Positions 23,166 through 35,290 are shown, counted from the first letter of the stretch. The stretch: 64,000 nucleotides of DNA from Hericium rajendrae (GCA_033439255.1 CM065888.1:620001-684000), one strand, 5' to 3'. Numbers and translations are program-made. The notes: generated by a model not told the origin, from the sequence alone.

Positions 23166-23907
23166 GGCTTAAGGAGGTATAGACGTAGCCGATGCTTAGA
23201 GTATCCACGAAAACACAGGAGATGGGGTGGTAGACGTTGTGGGCGAAACCTGTAGATCATCTTTTATCATGCAAGTGAGTGGCAACAGGGAGGGCTTCCT
23301 CTCACCCACGCCACTCACCTAGATCGTTCTTTGTGCATTGAAGGCAATCGGGTGGGGGCGGTGATCGTACCAAAGGGCCAAGGCCGATTTAGAAGATTTA
23401 GAATGTACGATCATCAGATGCAGAGAATTTGAAAACTGACCCGGCGAATAGGAGCAAAGAGCATTGCAAGGACATTGCAGGCGCATTGCAGGTGCATTGG
23501 GGTGAAGAGCACGCCGTCACGTCCACGCGGTCGTCACAAATCAGCTGACGCTGTCAGCGAGGGATATGCAGCATTGATGCAACTCATATGCACCAGAAAT
23601 GCTCCTCGATTTCGAGGCGGAAGCAGTTAACAAGGACTCCTTGGCACGCCCAGCCTCCAAGTAAACTGTAGCCATCAAGACTTCCCCACAGATTGTGAGT
23701 AGAATCAGATAGCCCATTCTTCTCCAGCTGACGACCTAATGGCTTACCTGCAGCTCTCCACACGCACACCGCTGGCGCATCTAAGACTGGTTCACTAGCA
23801 ACCACGATGCAGATTATAGAGCACATTTCATCAAGAAGAAAAATCAGTCATCAGTCTACAAGACCGCCTACCTGGTACCCATTAGTATACGAAACATCAC
23901 CCGCGCC
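23166..23907. other. Intergenic with promoter repeat; right arm ends near 23,685
   Basis: Contains the promoter of the reverse gene, a degenerate CATTGC tandem repeat at 23,459-23,502, and the outer end of the right arm. No gene is supported. Confidence 0.5.
23459..23502. repeat. Degenerate tandem CATTGCAGG-type promoter repeat
   Basis: Four copies of a roughly 11-12-nt unit based on GCATTGCAGG lie about 300 nt upstream of the reverse-strand F-box-like gene. The left-arm promoter has no such array, so it expanded after the duplication. It might be a protein-binding cluster, but that is inference. Confidence 0.5.
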
Positions 23908-25849
23908 TCACAGCGCAACCTGTCCCAGCACAGACTGGAACACGTGCAACGCCGTCTCCGGCTGATCTTCGGGAATCATATCTGCAAACGATGTCCTCAG
24001 CGCCCCGTATCATATCCCACGACAAGACAAACACTTACGACCAGCACCATTCACCTCGATGTACGTGAAGCCCCTCTCGGACTGGTACGCACCGCGCTGC
24101 GTGCCATTCACGACGAGCGGCACAGTGGGCGGGTTCGAGAAACCCTGCGCGCCGTTCCATGTCAGATTCTGGATCGTGGTCCGGTCGCCGACATTCAGCA
24201 GCAGTGAGTCGAGCAGGCCATGCCACAGCGTCAGCCCGCGCGGCAGGCGCGGAATCAAATCTGGGAACAGCGTCTCCGAGTACGGCGAGTCATCGTTCTA
24301 TCATACCATTAGGAGACCCGAAAATGGACCGGCGGAGGGACGCACGTTGTCAACGAATACCGCATCGTTACTGCATTCAGAGAAAGAGCCCGAATTCGGA
24401 ACATGCAGTGCTGTCTGGACGTCGGCGCGCTATCCCACATATCGCATCAACATCCTAAACTCGACGTAGCTGCCAGAAACGACATACCGAGAAGTACGGC
24501 TCAAGCGGGTCACTTAGCGTCGGGCATTGGTCCGTGAAGCGATCTATTCCATCACATCAATACACAGCTCACGAAGAAGGAAGAGACACGACCACGCACA
24601 GACATTGTAGCATTCATTCGCATCCAGCGCTACTCTACTCATCAGTATCCCCACACGACAGCCGAATGCCCAACGCACCATCCTCATAGAAGTGGTCCCA
24701 GATATCGCACCGCTGGCTGATCTGGTCCTTGTTCCCATTCGGCAGCAGAATCTCGCCCTTCGGCGGATACGTCACCTGCGCCAGCAGCTCATCATAACTG
24801 CTCGGTATCAGCATGCGCCATAAAGTACTACACAGCGCACACACCCGCAGGACGCCGACAGATTCTTGAAATTCGCAATCTGCGCGTTCGATAGGCCGAG
24901 CTGCTTCTGGTTTGCAGCGGCGAACGACGCGATGGGCGCCTCCTGGCTCGTGATGAAGCTGCTGTACACGCCGTCATTGATGAGGAGCCCCTGCACGTCG
25001 AGCGGGAGTGCGGCCTGCTCCGCGACGGAAGCATGCAGGATGCGTGATGCGATGAACGGCACGTAGAACCCAGCGTAGCTCTCGCCCGTGATGAACAGCT
25101 TCTTACTCGCCAGCTCAGGGAAGACGCCGAAGAACTGCTGCCTGCACGCCGCTGCTCAGCGAAGGCAGATGGCAGGCAAACCAAATGCACGCACAGGAAG
25201 CCGTAAAACTCGTCGCCGAGTTCGAACTCGTTGTGGATGTCGACGGTGCCGGTCGCGAAGCCCGTGCCGACAGGCTGGTCGATCACACGACGTCCGACGC
25301 GCCCGTCCATGCGTACGGGTTCGCACTCGGTGCTGATGCGCCTGGCTGGAACGAGATCGGGCCGTTCTCCTGCGCACCTATGCTTCAACACCGCGGCCAC
25401 CACAACCAAGGAACGCGAAAACGCACCTCAAGGAAGCCCGTCAGCGAGCTGCAGCCCGGGCCGCCATTCAGCCAGATCGTGAGCGTGTCTGACGCGTCGG
25501 AGATCCCCGCAGGCCAGTACCAGAAGAAAAGATGGCGGTCGTCGCCCGTCTTGTTCGACACGGGCAGGCGGCCCGCCCACGAGTCCTGCAGTGCAAAGTC
25601 GACAAGCGGCAATGCCGACGAGTTGACGTGGAAGTCCGCCGCGGCGGGGTTCGCGAAGTGCGGCGTAAAGAACGCAGTGGGGGCGGCGGTCGTGGGTGTC
25701 GCGCGCTTCCGCGGCGAGGGTACGAGGCGGTTGTTGCGCAAGCGCTGCGCGATCTCTGACGTGCGGATGGCACTGACGAGCGGGAGGAGCGGAAGGGCGA
25801 GAGTTGCGAGACGCATCGTGCCGACCAACTCGGGAGAGATGAGTTGCAT
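23908..25849 (-). pseudogene. Serine carboxypeptidase (S10) with a 1-nt frameshift
   Basis: Nine exons on the reverse strand (25849-25427, 25369-25195, 25141-24845, 24797-24679, 24629-24600, 24543-24488, 24429-24346, 24297-24039, 23981-23908) encode a secreted S10 carboxypeptidase of about 505 aa. A signal peptide is visible (MRLATLALPLLPLVSA, from an inner ATG at 25,816). Catalytic Ser (GESYAG), Asp (GLLDSLLLN) and His (GAGHMIPEDQP) are all present, as is the oxyanion motif LNGGPGCSS. In exon 2 the frame stops at TGA (25,283-25,285), exactly where relatives have a conserved Trp-Ile before QPVGTGF. One missing base explains it, and every later junction is in frame once that is allowed. This is either a very young pseudogene or a sequencing error. 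Confidence 0.8.
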
Positions 25850-27860
25850 CCCAGGATGGCCTTCAAGAGCCTTTTATAATTCGTCGTGGACCTGCGCATG
25901 TGGTTTGTCGAGAGAAGTTTCCGAGAAGCCTGATCCCGTCGCCGTACCGCGCGTCCCGGGAACCATATGCTGCTAGCTGTGTGGCACGGCGCGTTTTCGG
26001 AAGCGCGAGAAGAGGCCTGAAGCGAGGCGCGTCCTCGTTGAAGCGCCCACTTCGTAGAGTCCTCGTCAGTGTCATGTGTGCGGGACGTGGAGATGCAAGA
26101 CAATAGCGATACCTCGGCTGACACCCTATAGGCTTTGTCCTCGTGAATACATGGCCCTATCTCCAGAGAACTAGTTTAGCACGAGATCAATAAGTTTTGT
26201 TGCAACGGCTCGACAATAGGGCAGTGATTAGCGCGGATGAGACAGGCAGTCGTGTTTCGCGCGTTCATCAGATCTGGATGACGCGTGGAAATGGAATTCC
26301 GAAATACACGTGCTTCGATGCGGGCATAGCGTCAGCGCTCCGACTCATCTCCATCTGTGCTCGTATTGCCCTCATACGGTGAATCCACATGGGGACATGG
26401 GCTGGATCGTGAGACGACAAGATGAAAACAGTGCGTACCGCATGCCAGAAGACGGGGCACCGCGCAGCATCGCGGTCTCGTGGCGTAAGTTAGCTGTTGT
26501 TGACACCATATTCGCGATCACTGACGACGAGTTGCTCGAATAGAATGGACGGGCTCGTCGGCCTTCGAACAGCACAGGGCACGGTGACGAGAGGCGTAGC
26601 ACGCAGCGGCTGTGAGACTGCATGGGGGGACCTGGCTAGCACACGCAAAATCCGGACACATTATTCCGGTGTATCAAACTCTTCGTCCAAGAAAAACAGC
26701 ACTCAGCACCCGGCCATCTAAAATTTGCAGAGGCGCGTGTGAGAGTGGCTGCATGCGAACGCAGGCACTCGCCATTCCGTCTGACTAACAGTCTAAAACG
26801 AATAGAGCGTCTCCCGGCACATCGGCGAGGTAAGATGTCAGGAGCCAATGACTTCTGTCTCCGTAATCAGAGGCCAGTCATGATTTCGCTCCCTGCTCGA
26901 TGTTCATGTTTGGTGAGCACCCGCGCCTCATATATGCAATGCTGGGCCACACTGTCTTGAACGGATCTCCCGTCGATCCACATGGCTGGAGATGGCACGA
27001 CAAACCCAATGACAACCTGCTGTTTGTAAGCCGCAATTCAGCTAGAAAAAGAACACACCGTATCGATTGCCTGTAGATCCGAATCCCTGTAATGAGGACT
27101 CCCGCGTCGTATCAGCACCTCCTTTGGGAGAACGAGAGCATTCCGGGATTTGGTTCGCTACGTGCCCTATTGCAATCGAAGGTGAGCAGAAAGGGCGTAA
27201 ATATGTCAGAGTACGCATTGGAGAGCCAATTATGAGCAGACAGCTTCGAATAACGGACGCATTCTATGTTGACTGTTGTTCCGCTGCTCCACAGGCATCT
27301 TCTCCCATGCGGTCGACACTCTGGCCGTTGATCGCTTCGGGATTCAGAAAGTCTATCACTAGAAACGAAGCATGATTGGCGCAACTCGCTATGATTTCCA
27401 TGGGACTGAGGGTGAAAAGGAAAAGGTCAAAGGGAGAACAGAGGACAGGGCAGGAGTGACAGGAGGCTCCGTCACAGTGGCACGTGATCGTGACAACGAG
27501 TCTCAGTCGCTTCAAGTTCAAGTTCTTTTCCAAGTTTCCTCTTAAGAATCGACGTCCTCGCCATCTTCCTTGAACTGAGCGTTCGGCATGAAGACTTTCT
27601 TTTATCTTCGTCAACAATGTCCATTGACTTTCTGCAGACGCTAATGAATCACTACATCATTGCCGTGTCAACAAAGTGGTCTGTCCCCTTCAGTTTTGAT
27701 GTGGCACGGTGATGCAAGGTATGAGGCCAGGTGAGTGCCGCAATGGTCTATGTCCTCCAGCGAGGTAGGACTGCTTTGCTCTGTTTGATACTCTTAAAAG
27801 ATATACTTTTCTTGACCTCAGTGCGTTAGCTCTCGCCTGCGTTGACTGCATCTTGTCACC
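25850..27860. other. 2-kb intergenic region
   Basis: No convincing gene on either strand; the open frames present lack protein-like composition or splice continuity. The right end is the promoter of the F-box-like gene at 27,861. Confidence 0.45.
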
Positions 27861-29242
27861 ATGAACAACCAGCTTCCATACGACATCGTCTACCGCATCC
27901 TCACGTACATTCCGACCTTCTTGACTCTCGATGCCGCCGTTCGTGTCTCGAAGCACATATATACGGCCTTCGCATTACACCCCCGGTCAATTCTCACGGC
28001 GGTATGCCAGAACGAGAACCGCGACTGCTGGCCAGCCGTGGCTCGTCTTATTCACTACAAACGGACAGGCGAATTCATAGCGGATGAATGCCAGATCGAC
28101 GGCATCCTGTTCGACAAGGAAGCGGTTGCAACATATTTGAGATGCAACGGCATTATCTATGGATTTGTGTATCTGTTTCGAAGACGGTGCGTGAACTCTG
28201 CAGGCCCAGTAGATGCGCGCCGCTGACGCTGCTTCAGGTATACAGTCAACTATGCGCCTCTGACTTTAGAACAGGTCGACGTTGTCTATCGTGCGCTGTG
28301 CCGACTGTGGCTGTATCAAGCACGCTTCGGGGAGGCGTGGTCACAGTGGCTCATTGAAAACCTCCCTAAAAGCAAGCAGAAGATGTCAGGCCCTCTGTTC
28401 GAGGAGCGAAAAGCGTTTGTTAAAGCTTTCGACACGGACGAAATGCTCTCCCTTGTGGCTATATACCGGTTTCTCGATGACGAGCTGCGACAATGGCTAT
28501 GTGCACATGATGAATTCGGCTTCGACACCACGGATGAAGGTGGGCCCCGTTGCACTATTCCTAAGATGTGGGAGTTGCTCAGCTTATCTTTCAGTTGCTG
28601 GCGTGAGTCTCGAACTGATCGCGCATGAGCTCCCCGAGCTATTTCAGATCATGGATCATCGCAACGAATTGTCATCTGTTTATGTGCAAAGCCGCGAGGT
28701 CAAGGAAGACTTTCTGGTCTATGAATCGGAGCTGCCTGACGATCTGAGTGAATTCGGCCTGGAGGTCCTCATATTGGGCTGCAAGCACATGTCCTCTGAA
28801 CAATGTGAATGTTTTCTCCGGTTTTGTATGCAAACAGAACTGATGTGCGGTTTTGGACCAGGTAATCGTTGTGGTGCCACCGGATGGCATATATGGAGCC
28901 GCACAAGTACGTCTCGCATTGTGATCGACCTCACAAGACTCTAATTCAGATGACCTCATTTTAGACATCGCGCATGCTGCTGGGTACTGGGGCTCAGCCT
29001 TCGAGTTTGCTGAGATGTTCATGACAGAGGATGCCTGGTTCGATGAAAAGTTCTCCAATCCCTTCGTCCTCGCATTACAGGAGCATTCGTACTGGTATCG
29101 CAACTTGTTCGAGGACGTCCTGAAGCTCGCAGGCCTGGGCCCATGGAAGGATCAGTTGGTTTGCGACCCGTGCATGAGAAGGCTGCTTATCAACCACACG
29201 ACGGAATGTTGGATGAAAAGGGTGGCTGAGCTTGATTGGTAG
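27861..29242 (+). CDS. F-box-like protein with C-terminal CxxC pairs (family member 3)
   Basis: Five exons (27861-28186, 28238-28539, 28595-28804, 28862-28906, 28965-29242) give 386 aa. Exon 1 is 326 nt and exon 4 is 45 nt, the same as in the genes at 9,783 and 21,680. The start LPYDIVYRILTYIPTF..VSKH is F-box-like. The 45-nt exon encodes CNRC and the last encodes CDPCMRRLL followed by H..CW. Unlike the inverted pair it ends in the fifth exon, without the acidic sixth exon. It is followed 675 nt downstream by a fourth copy in the same direction. No disruption is seen; function unknown. Confidence 0.78.
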
Positions 29243-29916
29243 TGTGTGTGGATATTCAGTCATAGCCCGATCATCCTTGTATCTCTGTTTTGTAGGCAGT
29301 CTGAGCTCGGATGCCAGTCCGGCAATACAACCTTGATTCTGAATAAATGTGCGATGGGAAATTCGAGATTCGGGCATGGCATCCAGCGCGCGATTCTCGT
29401 CGGGATATTCTGTCGAGGAGACGGGATGACTATCCTTAGTGACTTATCCGCGTCGATATAGATTTCTTCCTGGATACTTTTATGAAACAACTGATGCTTC
29501 AGCTTCTGACCGTATACATGTCGCCTCGCGGAGGCAAGGAAGAAGACGCGACGCGACGCGACAAGAGGCAAGTCGAACGTGATCGTGATTTTACATAAGC
29601 GTCGGCTCGACAGTCCCACCACCAATCGAATCCGACGACGACGATCTCTAGAGTCTAGCGTCCTCATCGACACCCACTTATCCGCGAAGTCTAAGCTCAC
29701 ACTGTCAAATAATACACATGTCTCTGTTTTCACGCGTAAGCCTGCTGTCCTTGAGATAAAATCAGGTGATTAACACGGTCTAATTACCCAGTGGCGGTTG
29801 GTGGCATACATGCATTCACCAGGTGGGTGATCCTTTGTCTAGGATAACCAATTGCGCGCTGATTCGCTTTCGCTTGAATCAGATGGCATTTCCTGTCTCT
29901 AACGACATTTTACAAC
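29243..29916. other. Intergenic between tandem F-box-like genes
   Basis: No gene is supported. A short GACGC tandem run lies near 29,547-29,562. Confidence 0.45.
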
Positions 29917-31396
29917 ATGCACGACCGACTGTCGCTCGACGTTATCCACTGTATCCTCATTCATATCCGCAGCCTCCATACCCTCAAGTCCGCCATTCGT
30001 GTTTCGAAGCATGCATACAGAGTATTCTGTTCCCGTCCGCGCTCTATTCTCACAGCTGTGTGCCGAAACGGGAGTGGGGAGCATTGGCCTGCTATGGCTC
30101 GTTTCGTCCATAATAAGATGACCGGCGAGTTACTTACAGAAGATGAAGCCAAAGGCGTCCTATTCGACGGGAAAGCAGTCGGAATGTACTTGAGGTGCCA
30201 CGAGATCCTGCTTGAACTGTCTCGATCATTCCAGGAGCGGTGCGTCTTCTCAGCTGAACGGTCTCGACGCTTGTTAATTTTGTATATAACTGCAGGTACA
30301 CCGTTGACTGCAGGGCGTTAACCACAGAGCAACGCGACAAAATCAATCGCGCCTTCTATCGCCTCTGGCTGTTCCAGGCGCTGTTCGGAAAGGAATGGTG
30401 CTCGTGGCGGATTGAACAGGAGGATGAACTCGAAGACCCACATCCGCCCGGACCGTCCTTTGAAAAGCGGCAGCAATTCATAGACTGTTTTCCAAATGAC
30501 CAGGTCCAAGAGCTCTTGGTCATGTATTATTTTCTGCAAGGTCACATTGGACAATGGATCTGCGCAAATGGCATTTACGTGTTTAAGAGGAGTATGTACG
30601 ACACAGGCAAGTCCCCACGATGTCATGACCTCGACTGTCTCTCATGGTGTGCATATAGCATCAGCAACGGCGCAAATATGGGTCGGCCACGAGCTGTCAG
30701 ATATATTTGATTTTATGGAACATGGACTTGGTTCGCTTCCGGTGAACGAAGATTTTGGCGAAATCGAGGAGGAATTTCTCCGTCATCCAAATGATGAAGT
30801 TAGTTGTATTGCAGCTCCGGAGACACTGATATTGGAACAAGACCATATGTGCTACACAGAATGTAAGTGTCGTTCCACCCGAGCAGCAAGTTCAATGCTG
30901 ATGGTTTCTCTTCGTGTATAGGTCATTTCTGCCTGGAATCCGGAAGTCACATTTGGCACAAGAAGAGTATGTCTGTAAGATCCCTAATCAGTTTCCAAAA
31001 ATATCCGCTAACATTCTGGGCGTGGATCCAGATGTTATCGATACTCCCGGATGGTGGGGTGCAGGTTGGGATTTCGCCCATAAATTCCTGACGAGAGAAG
31101 CACTGGATGCCGGCGAAGGCCCTTTCTTGGCCGAAGCACTGGAATACAATCCCGACTTGTACCACCAGTTGTTCGGGGAGCTCTTCGAACGCGAGGGATG
31201 GGGCCTATGGGAGGAGGAGCTAATATGTGACGGATGCATGGACTGGCTGCTTGGAGAGCATACCACTAAATGGTGGAGCGAGAAGAAAGCTGCGTTCGAC
31301 AGGTAAGTAATAGGCCGTAGATTGCATGCTGCCTGACATTCTCTGCGTCTCGTTTTCAGAGAACGAGGCCAGTATGACGATGAAGAAAGCAAGTAA
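29917..31396 (+). CDS. F-box-like protein with C-terminal CxxC pairs (family member 4)
   Basis: Six exons (29917-30239, 30296-30591, 30659-30862, 30922-30966, 31032-31302, 31360-31396) give 391 aa. The N-terminus MHDRLSLDVIHCILIHI is close to that of the inverted pair. The fourth exon is again 45 nt and encodes CHFC, the fifth encodes CDGCMDWLL..H, and the sixth adds an acidic tail ending in DDEESK. All junctions keep frame. The residues between the Cys motifs have diverged strongly from the other copies, while the four Cys and the WWG segment are kept, as expected for a metal site. Target unknown. Confidence 0.78.
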
Positions 31397-32537
31397 GCCG
31401 CTTACGAGTGCAAGAGTCGACAGTCTCAGCGCGGGCGACGAATCAAATGAGAATAAACGACGTAGAGAACATCATCACAAGGTCAACTCGAAGGGCAGGG
31501 CCCAGCGGTCCTGCTCTGCTAGGCCCTGCCCTTTGCATTCGCGAGAGCCGACTTGCTACTAATTAGGATCCAGACACCTCTGATCGCGGTCGAAACTTGT
31601 TGTATCATACAAGTCATGATCTACAACCATAATTATCCGAGGCTTTCGTCGAGGCTTTCCTTGCTTGCTTTAGTTCTGGCAAGGGAGCAAATCACGGATC
31701 GCGCGGACATGTATGCCTTTTCGATCTTGCTCGCGATCTATCTCTATTTTACAGGGCCCTTGCGACTTTGCCTCTGGCGCAAGACAAACCACCTTTCCTT
31801 ATCAGCTGTCTCCAAAAAAAAAGGCACCAAACTCCAAGTCAGCGCCCTGAACGGCCTCAGTGATAAGAGTTGCCATCGAGCGCCCTCAAAATAAGTACGC
31901 GAACTGGAACACACTGATAAGGCGCGCACTCGCCATATGATTGGCTTGCTCTGGTATGTACGCAGCTTTATCAACTTTCTGCTGAGTTCATTTGCGAATT
32001 TGGCCCGTCGATGATCGGCCTTCAGAGTGTCCTCGGACGATATGATTCCTTGAACAGCACTTCGCAGAAGGATAGTACGTGTATGGAATCTGAGCTTATC
32101 ACCTTCGTTGACAGGAACCACTCCCTACGGACACCAGTACCTTGTCTCGTCGTCGACATACACGCCAAGAGATATGGAGGTCGAGTCCCAGACATATCAA
32201 ATACTTTCCATCCTATCAACCTAACAAATGTCTGAACGTTAGTCCTATCATCCGAGAATTGATATCGACACTCTGATTCCACTTTAGCGCCAATCCCCAG
32301 TAGCCATGCCACTTACGTGAGTGAGCGCTCGCGATAAGGACATGGAGTTCCTTCGGACTGGAGCAGAAGCATGACCGACGTATTTAACCCTTCTCCGAGC
32401 TGAGGAGGGCTCGAGCCGCCCTCCTGTGCTTCCCGTGTTCTCCGAGTTCAGAGCTAAACGCTGCAGGGACTCGCAAGTTCTGGATCTTCGCTGCAAGCGC
32501 TCTATCTCGTTCTTCCTCGCCAATAGGACTATCTGTC
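31397..32537. other. Intergenic region with one strong hairpin
   Basis: Apart from the inverted repeat at 31,491-31,533 nothing is recognisable. The right end is the promoter side of DUR3. Confidence 0.45.
31491..31533. repeat. Perfect 12-bp hairpin
   Basis: AAGGGCAGGGCC at 31,491-31,502 pairs with 31,522-31,533, leaving a 19-nt loop. It lies about 95 nt after the stop of the fourth F-box-like gene, so it may fall in its 3' UTR. Confidence 0.6.
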
Positions 32538-35290
32538 ATGTCTTCTTCTGATCAGCCTGTCTTGCCGCAGGGTGCTGGGTATGGGGTCGGTACGTCCGAG
32601 GAGGTCATCAGAGCGTCTATCATATGCTGACATTGTATATGTTGTTGTGCATGGTTGCATGGTGACCAGTCGTCGGTAAGTCCTTTAGGACAAGTTTGAA
32701 GCTTGCTCAATCGTTCACTTCCATGTGTCGCAGGAATCGGCCTCTTCTTCAGCGCTTTCATGCTCCTCTTGACCGCTCTCCAAACACGATACACCGCGTT
32801 CTCTCCCAAGTCCTCAGAAGAGTTTAGTAGTGCATCGCGCAGCGTGAAGCCTGGACTTATCGCGTCCGGAATCGTTTCTGCATGGACATGGGCTGCCACT
32901 TTGGTACGTCCCTTATCCCATAAAGGGTCGATATCGACTGCTTATAGGTCTTGAGCTACAATCTAGTGCAGTAGCATACAAATACGGGATCTCGGGGCCC
33001 TGGTGGTACGGAGCTGGAGCAACGGTCCAGGTTCTACTGTTCGCTCAGGTGCGCCGCGCGATCCCAAGAGATGAGGATACATGCTTACGACTCTATGTTC
33101 CTCTAGCTTGCTGCGAAGCTGAAGCTGAATGCACCATACGCGCATACATGGCTGGAGATTGTCGGTGCACGATGGGGAACGGTTGCCCACCTCATTTTCA
33201 TGTTCTTCGGGTACGCTGCTGTCTTTTGTCAAGTTCACACAAACCCTCAGTATGCGGTCATCCAGGCTTGCGACGAATATTATTGTCTCATCAATGCTGA
33301 TTCTTGGCGGATCCGCAACTGTGACGAACTTGACTGGGATGAACACGATTGCTGTAAGCCAGCAACCTTTCTGTTCTCACATGTTTCTGATCCGTCTGCT
33401 CCAGGCATGTTTCCTCATTCCTCTCGGTGTTGCGATCTACGTCGTCGTAGGTGGCATGCGGGCGACACTGCTTTGCGACTAGTAAGTCTCCCAACCTTCT
33501 CCAGGTTCCTCCTAATCAACTGCCTGCAGCACACACACCACTGTCCTCTTTGCCATCATCCTCACCTTCGCCTTCACCGTCTACGCGACATCTCCCAAGA
33601 TTGGCTCTCTATCACAGATGCACACGCTCCTCGAGCGCGCAGCCGAGATGAACCCGGTCCCAGGCAACGCACATGGGTCATACCTTACCATGCGCTCGAA
33701 GAACGGGCTCATCTTCGGCGTGATCAATGTCATCGGCAACTTCGCGACCGTGTTCCAGGACCAGGCGTACTGGCAACGCGCGATCGCAAGTAAGCCCGCG
33801 AGCTGCGTCAAGGCATACCTGCTGGGCGGCATTGCATGGTGCGTCTTCTTCCATACCTGCCCCCCGCCGCGTCTAACTTCCACAGGTTCGCGATCCCGTT
33901 CACATTCGCAACGACGCTCGGCCTCGCGGCCGTCGCCCTCACCGGCGACCCTGACATGGCGACCCTGACGCCTGCAGATGTCTCCGCTGGCCTTCCCGCA
34001 GCAGCGGCGGCCTCAGCTCTCCTGCACAAGTCCGGCGCCGCGATCCTCCTTGTGCTGCTCTTCCTTGCGGTCACGTCTGCAACGTCTGCGGAGCTCATCG
34101 CAGTATCATCTATACTCACGTACGATGTCTACAAGCGGTACATCAACCCAAAGGCGACAGAAGCGCAGATCCTGCGCGTGTCGCACATGATGGTCGCGTT
34201 CTTTGCGCTGTGCATGGCCATCGCGGGTGTCATTTTCTTCTACATCGGTGTCTCGATGGGCTGGCTCTACGTGGGTCCCCTTCCCTACCCTGCGCGTTCC
34301 ATGCTCATCGTCCGCACAGACATTCATGGGCGTCATCCTCGGCTCGGCGGTTGTCCCCATCGCGATCTGCATTACTTGGTCACGCGCGAACAAGTGGGGC
34401 TGCATCCTTGGGGCGCTGTTCGGCTTCGTCGCTGGCGTCGTCGCATGGCTTGTCACGACATCCGCACTCAATGGGGGTGTCATCAATGTGACAACATCTG
34501 GGGGTGGGTGCCCTGCTTTGCGTTTTGCGTTCGTGCTGACGCCGGCGCATGGATAGGCGACTACGAAATGCTCGCAGGCAATCTCGCCTCGATCGGCGTC
34601 GGCGCGATCATCGCGACAGGCTCCTCGCTCATCGTACGTTTTCCTCCATATATTTTCCTCCTGATCACACTCACGCAGGCCCGCGCAGTGGCCCGAGTCC
34701 TTCACCTTCGATAGCACGCGCGCACTCAACGCGCCCGCTGCTGCACCGCCGCCGTCGCCCAATTTATCCGAAAAAGCAAGCGCAGAGCTCGACCGCAAGA
34801 GTGCAGACGATGAGAAGCAACCTTCCCCATCCGTGCACTCCATCCGCGCGCCCGTGGAGGACGACCTGGATCCTGCAGCACTGCAGCGCGCATTCCGCTT
34901 CGCCGCATGGGCGTCCGTCATCCTCGTACGTGCAGTGTCTCCCTTTCTTTCAGTGCTACAGCTCGCTCACGTCCGCTCGCAGCTCTTCGTGCTTCTCCTC
35001 GCGATCCCACTCCCACTGTTCTTCGCCCAGACGGTGTATGGCCTGCATGGCTTCGGCGCGTGGGTCGGCATTGGCATCGCGTGGTGCATCTGCTCCGCCG
35101 TCGCAGTTGTGCTGTACCCACTTTGGGAGAGCCGTGGCGCGCTAGCCCAGATTGGCGGCGGACTGTACAAGGTGAGATCCTTCTATTAAAAGTCTTGGGC
35201 TTGACTGATGTGAATGGTGTCCAGGATGTGTTTGGGAAGGGCAGTGGAAAATACGTTGCGGATGGCAAGCGGCCGGCGTCGTTTGCCTGA
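32538..35290 (+). CDS. DUR3: Urea active transporter, DUR3 type (sodium:solute symporter family)
   Basis: Fourteen exons give 678 aa: 32538-32589, 32670-32675, 32734-32903, 32956-33048, 33107-33210, 33266-33353, 33405-33481, 33530-33838, 33886-34270, 34320-34503, 34557-34633, 34689-34925, 34983-35171 and 35225-35290. The start PLPEG-like LPQGAGYG, then [42 protein letters not shown] and [16 protein letters not shown], match fungal DUR3, which imports urea (and polyamines) with cations at the plasma membrane. About fifteen hydrophobic segments are visible. A hydrophilic loop rich in Ser, Pro and Lys lies near residues 520-580. The second exon is only 6 nt (TCGTCG); skipping it keeps frame but removes two residues from the GAGYxxVxGxG segment shared with yeast Dur3. 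DUR3 is usually nitrogen-regulated; no specific site was identified here. Confidence 0.93.

Larger units (their letters stand above)
19668..23685 (-). repeat. Right arm of the inverted segmental duplication
   Basis: Reverse-complement counterpart of about 9,365-13,288: F-box gene forward, F-box/zinc-ribbon-like gene reverse, again convergent. Exons 1, 3, 4 and 6 of the smaller gene have identical lengths in both arms and the other two differ by one codon each, showing that both copies stayed under coding constraint. Confidence 0.85.

Noticed and set aside
26990-27110. Protein-like stretch DPHGWRWHDKPN in the 25.9-27.8 kb gap
   Set aside because: The open stretch is short, has no start or splice partner, and I could not match it to a family.
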